Positions 60,210 to 64,000 of a stretch of DNA of 64,000 nucleotides are shown here, piece by piece. Both the position numbers and the translations under genes were made by a program. The notes beneath the pieces are model-generated. The model made no database searches, was not told the origin of the DNA, and saw nothing but the letters and a program-made list of their open reading frames with translations. Source of the stretch: Benincasa hispida (Eukaryota > Streptophyta > Magnoliopsida > Cucurbitales > Cucurbitaceae); NCBI RefSeq assembly GCF_009727055.1, contig NC_052354.1:40668219-40732218 (forward strand), in the 5' to 3' direction. Positions within the stretch are counted from its first letter, which is position 1, and each line of letters begins with the position of its first letter.

Positions 60210-60650
60210 TTAGAGATGTCAACAGGTTGGGATCGAGATGGCTTCTCCACTCCCTATCCTTGTTTTCCATATCATTTCTCATCCCTACGAAATTTCTCAG
60301 GAGACCGGTGTTAGGATTCTCCACGAAGAATTTGCTAGGAATTCTTAAATCACTACTATGGAAAAATTTTAATTAAATACTTAAATTTCTTACTAAATTT
60401 TTTATATGATTAGTTTCATGTGGACAATTTGAATTTAAAGAGAAATTACTTTAATTATATAGTAAAAAAAATAATTATCAGTCAAGTTATTCATGTATAA
60501 TTTAAATTTAAATATTCAATTTAAACATATTTATTATCTTGACCAGAACAATAAATTTTGAAATTTAATATAATATTTATATTATAATAACAACAACATA
60601 TATAACATTAAATTGTTATAATAAATAAAAAAAAAAACTAATTTCCCATT
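60210..60650. mobile_element. Dispersed element with GC-rich ends, copy 2
   Basis: TTAGAGATGTCAACAGG at the left and GGATTCTCCACGAAG, then an AT-rich core that aligns with 32510-32820. The right GC-rich end seen in copy 1 is missing. Confidence 0.5.
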
Positions 60651-61025
60651 CATGAAAATAAACTCTAAATAATTGAAGATTCAAACGAGTTAATGTTGAA
60701 TGGTCATTTTTGAAAATATGAACATTGTACTAAGAAAAATATGGAAGATTTTTTTATTGGTTTTCTATTTGCAAACCAGTCCTCACAAGATAATCTAATT
60801 TCAACCTCAAATCACATGGAGTTGGACTTTATGAGCTCTTGAATATATTTGGTTGTAATTAAAAGGTTAAATGCAAATTGCAACTTTTTTAGTAAATGAA
60901 ATTCTTGTTTAGACTTAATTACTTAAATTGAGAAATTAAATATTGCCAACTTTCTAGAATGACCCACTAATAATATTCAAATTCTTGTGTATACTCCATT
61001 GAAGTCAACCACACACACCACTAAA

Positions 61026-61057
61026 ATAATAATAATAATAATAATGATAATAATAAT
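61026..61057. repeat. AAT microsatellite
   Basis: About ten AAT units with one GAT interruption. Confidence 0.85.
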
Positions 61058-61069
61058 TTATTATTGAAT

Positions 61070-62500
61070 ATTGCCACTTTCTAGAATGGCTACCACTTGA
61101 CTCTATCTTTAGCTACATTTAAGAGTAAATTTATTCATTATATAATATTATTAATATTCTTAATCTGAATAAAGAAAAAAAAAAAGGTATTATAAATGTT
61201 CTATGTTACACATCATCTTTATCTTAAAATTCAATCTGATGATGATTTTTGTTTTTGAAAGTTTTATGTATTTACTAATAATTTCTTATTTTACTTTTGT
61301 CTTTTATCATGCTAAATATTAAAAAGGTAAAATATCAATTTGAAATTCAATCTTAGTATAAGCATCATTCTATCATTCTATTTTAATTCATGAATTTTCA
61401 AATGTCTAAATTTAGGGTGGGTTTTGGTTTAAATTTTAAAGTGTTCAATTTTAAAAATAAGTCATTTTAAAATAAAAAATCAAATAAAATGTTTGACAAT
61501 AACTCAGAATAATTTTTTAAACACTTTTAAAACGTATTTAAAATCTTTTTTTTTTATCAAGAGAGTTTAAATAAAAATGACATTTAAAAAAAAAAAAAAA
61601 AAAAAAAAACTCTAGTCAATCCAAACAGATTTTTAGTTCATTTATTTTGGATAAATCTTAAATTTCTTAATTCTAAACTTTAATTTGTAATGATTTAGTA
61701 TTGGTAATTTCAAGTTTGTAACAATATAGTCTCTAAAGTTTGATAAATAACCACTTATTCTCTGTCATCAAAAAAATTAATAAGAGTTAACGGAATTTCT
61801 TTCACATATAGATTGATAAATTGATTATCAATCAAATTTATTTATAAATTATGAAAATTAGGTCATAATGTAATAAATATTGTTAATATGATTTACCATG
61901 GTGGAGACCAAAAATTGTTCCAAATTTGAAAGTATGAAGATTACATTATTACATATTAAATCTTATGAAATAATTTGTTACAAATTTAAAAGTATGAGGA
62001 CTAAATCATTACGAACTAAAGTTAGAAACTATATTGTAACTTATATGAAAATTCAGATACCAAAAGTGTTTTTTAATCATCTTAAAATTATTCATTATTG
62101 TTAATTTGAAATTAATTTATGTCGAAATTGGTTAGATAATGATTTTGATACAATAAAAGAACAATGTAATGTATTTCTTAATTTTAAAATTTACTAAAAA
62201 TACATAAATCAAAATTGGATATTTGAAAGTGTAGAAAAAGGGCTTGTATTTTATTAACCTGGGGGAAAATATTTTTTTCAAAACGTCATTTTCATGTAAA
62301 CACTTCTTTATTAAAAATTATTTGAATGAAAACATGTATGTTTGACAACTATTTCTCAGAAGTATTTTTATATATAAGTTTGTTTGGTTTGTCATATACT
62401 AACAATATTTTTTTTATTCGTGTCAATTTACTATAAATAACGACTCGCTATAAAAAAGAAAAGAAAAGAAAATCTCCCAACGCAAAAAGCAGGCCTCGAA
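61070..62500. other. Intergenic, dispersed repeats and A-run
   Basis: 61410-61640 looks like a MITE relic, and an A-run lies at 61586-61609. 61650-62110 is the 'acaatttagtc' repeat type. 62260-62350 is another relic with 'caaaacgtcattttc'. No gene seen. Confidence 0.35.
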
Positions 62501-62526
62501 AGAGAGAGGGTCGACAAAGAAGGTCC

Positions 62527-62700
62527 CTCCCGACGATGTAAAATAGGCGTCGGGAGTTATGTTTAACTCCCGATGCTGTGTAGGTACAGTCGAGAGTTGT
62601 TTTGAAATGTGCATCTGAGGCTATTTTCTCCCGATGATTTATTTTATTCGCCGGGAGTTAGTGTTAACTCCTGACGGGTTAGTGCACCCATTGGGAGATA
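62527..62700. repeat. Cluster of CGTCGGGAGTT / AACTCCCGA motifs
   Basis: Eight short words in both orientations within 175 bases: CTCCCGACG, GCGTCGGGAGTTA, TTAACTCCCGATG, GTCGAGAGTTG, CTCCCGATG, GCCGGGAGTTAG, TTAACTCCTGACG, CATTGGGAGATA. Such dense two-way short repeats are typical of subterminal regions of CACTA-type DNA transposons; the rest of that element is not identified. Confidence 0.5.
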
Positions 62701-64000
62701 ACCTCCATTTTCTTCAATCCGATCCAGGGTTCTTTTTTCCCCCCAAAACTCATTTTGCAAATTTGTCACCGTCGTTGCCTTTTTGTGGTCCCCGTTCTAT
62801 TCCGTCGCTCTCTCATTTCTTTTGTCTTCGTCGCCCCAAACTTTTGTTCCTATCCACTCCAATCGTGTCATCTCTGGCCATTTGGTATCAAAGTCATCCA
62901 TGTCGTAATCTCTTATAGCTCTCCAATTCTCTCGCCAATTCGTTTATTGTTTAGAACATTGTCTTATTTCTTGTTTAGAATTTGTTCCCTTGTAAATTCT
63001 TTACCAATCATAGCTTGTTTCTTGTAAAGTTTTTGTCTAATTATGTTGGTGTCTAACGGCTAGTTTAGTTTAAAATCTCCATCATTGATTTTTCTTTTCC
63101 AAGATCTAATAATCTAAATTAAATGTGGTTTTCAACCATTTTTCCTCTCGATTTAAACTCATCTTCTCCACCAAATAATAACAAGAATTTTTATTATTTT
63201 CAATCCTCCACAACTCATTAAGCTAGCATTGTTGCTCTCTCTCTAAGTTTCAATTTTCCTTTTTTTATCTTCTTCTTGAGAGAGATATTTTATTTTGTGA
63301 AGATTGATTCATTGAGTGCTAAATTTGTAAATCTACTCTTTAAGAGAGTTTTTCTCACATTTTTCTTCATTTCCAAATTCGTTGTAAGGGTTGCTCTTGA
63401 TTCCTAAAAAATAGTGGTTATAACGGTTTGATCCTCAATCTTGGAAAGGACCAGGTTCGTTCTTGTTCCAGAAAAAAAAACATTGTAGCAGTTCGACTCT
63501 AAGTCATGGAAAGAATCAAGTTCGTAGTGACATTATCCAAGAGGAGCTTAGAAAGTAGATGTAGGTCGGTTGTGCCGAACCATTATAAAATTATCAGTGT
63601 CAATTTCTCTATCCTTCACCCATTTAATTTTGCAATTAATTTGTTCTTAAATTTTATTGTTGGAAATTATTTGCAATTTTTCTTCTTAAATTTAATTGCT
63701 CATATATGTTTATTTTGATTGGTAGTTCTTAAATTTATATATCCTTTACCAATCGTTTTATTAGATTTAAAAATTATGCTTTAAAGTGTGATGGTTAATT
63801 TCTTGTTTAATTCAAAATGAAATTATTTGTATAAATTTATTGTTTAAATTGCTTATTAGCAAAAAGTTTATTAATTTGTTTAATTGGGCCCACATTAGTA
63901 AAAAGTTTTAATTAGTTTGAATAAATCCTATTCACCCCCCTCTAAGGTTTCCATACCAATCCTATAACCATAAGTTAATGTTAAAAGAGAGAAAAAGAGA
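62701..64000. other. Unassigned end region with LTR-like text
   Basis: 62740-63060 is C/T-rich and leader-like but has no supported coding frame. 63400-63600 (CTTGGAAAGGACCAGG, CCAAGAGGAGCTTAGAAAG, GTCGGTTGTGCCGAACC) and 63925-63960 (CACCCCCCTCTAAGG) resemble the end of a plant copia-type LTR leader, as I remember it. No element boundary was found before the window ends. Confidence 0.35.

Noticed and set aside
62880..62900. TTGGTATCAAAGTC as a tRNA-Met primer site
   Set aside because: No LTR end directly precedes it; the LTR-like text lies about 1 kb downstream. A chance match is likely.
62634..63027. C/T-rich frames near the right end
   Set aside because: Composition of a leader or LTR, overlapping frames of similar length, and no family resemblance.

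Overview
This is nuclear DNA from a flowering plant: AT-rich, intron-containing genes with GT/AG junctions, plant-type LTR retrotransposons, LINEs and MITEs, and promoter motifs of plant type. The copia protein fragments, the dispersed 'acaatttagtc' repeats and the TCTATCA/TGATAGA minisatellites suggest a cucurbit. That is inference from memory of such repeats; a database search was not possible. No bacterial operon, CRISPR array, rRNA or tRNA gene was found.

Positions 1-26857 are a deep nest of LTR retrotransposons. The oldest layer is a minus-strand, non-autonomous, Tat/Ogre-like element (X). Its 5' LTR is at 26273-26857, with a mutated tRNA-type primer site beside it, a repeat-rich interior at 23841-26250, and a 3' LTR that starts at 23825 and runs off the left edge. 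That 3' LTR is interrupted twice: by a plus-strand LTR (A1, 150-21543) and by a minus-strand solo LTR (A2, 21779-23690). A1 was in turn split by a minus-strand Ty1/copia composite (B, 1385-20805) flanked by a perfect ATAGT duplication. Inside B lie two decayed copia pol copies, two opposed copies of a third LTR (C) that form a long inverted repeat (6480-10157), a foldback element (2886-3187), and a nearly complete Athila-type Ty3/gypsy element (10445-18862). All these open reading frames are broken.

Three host genes were found, all on the minus strand and all reconstructable at splice-site level. They are a tetraspanin (29291-32050, 2 exons, 269 aa), cytochrome c oxidase subunit 6b (46464-50217, 4 exons, 77 aa, with site II promoter motifs) and an FLX-like coiled-coil protein (51945-54922, 3 coding exons, 310 aa, probably with a further 5' UTR exon near 57316-57480). 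They have no obvious joint pathway: a plasma-membrane organiser, a respiratory-chain subunit and a nuclear flowering-time-type protein.

The spaces between genes are filled with small mobile elements and their relics: PIF/Harbinger-like elements with TAA/TTA duplications (35703-37255, 41625-41946, 59010-59310), a solo LTR (37287-39440, TTGAG duplication), minisatellite-bearing MITE-like elements, LINE pieces, and an odd 215-base poly-G tract (53914-54128) in an FLX-like intron. From 57.5 kb to the end no gene was recognised.

No plainly new biological system is evident. The strongest leads are the repeated CGATCGTTTAG motif array inside LTR family C, the opposed LTR-C hairpin, the U3 core shared by otherwise different LTR families, the 160-bp higher-order repeat inside a Harbinger-like element, and a COX6B exon 1 relic next to the FLX-like gene.
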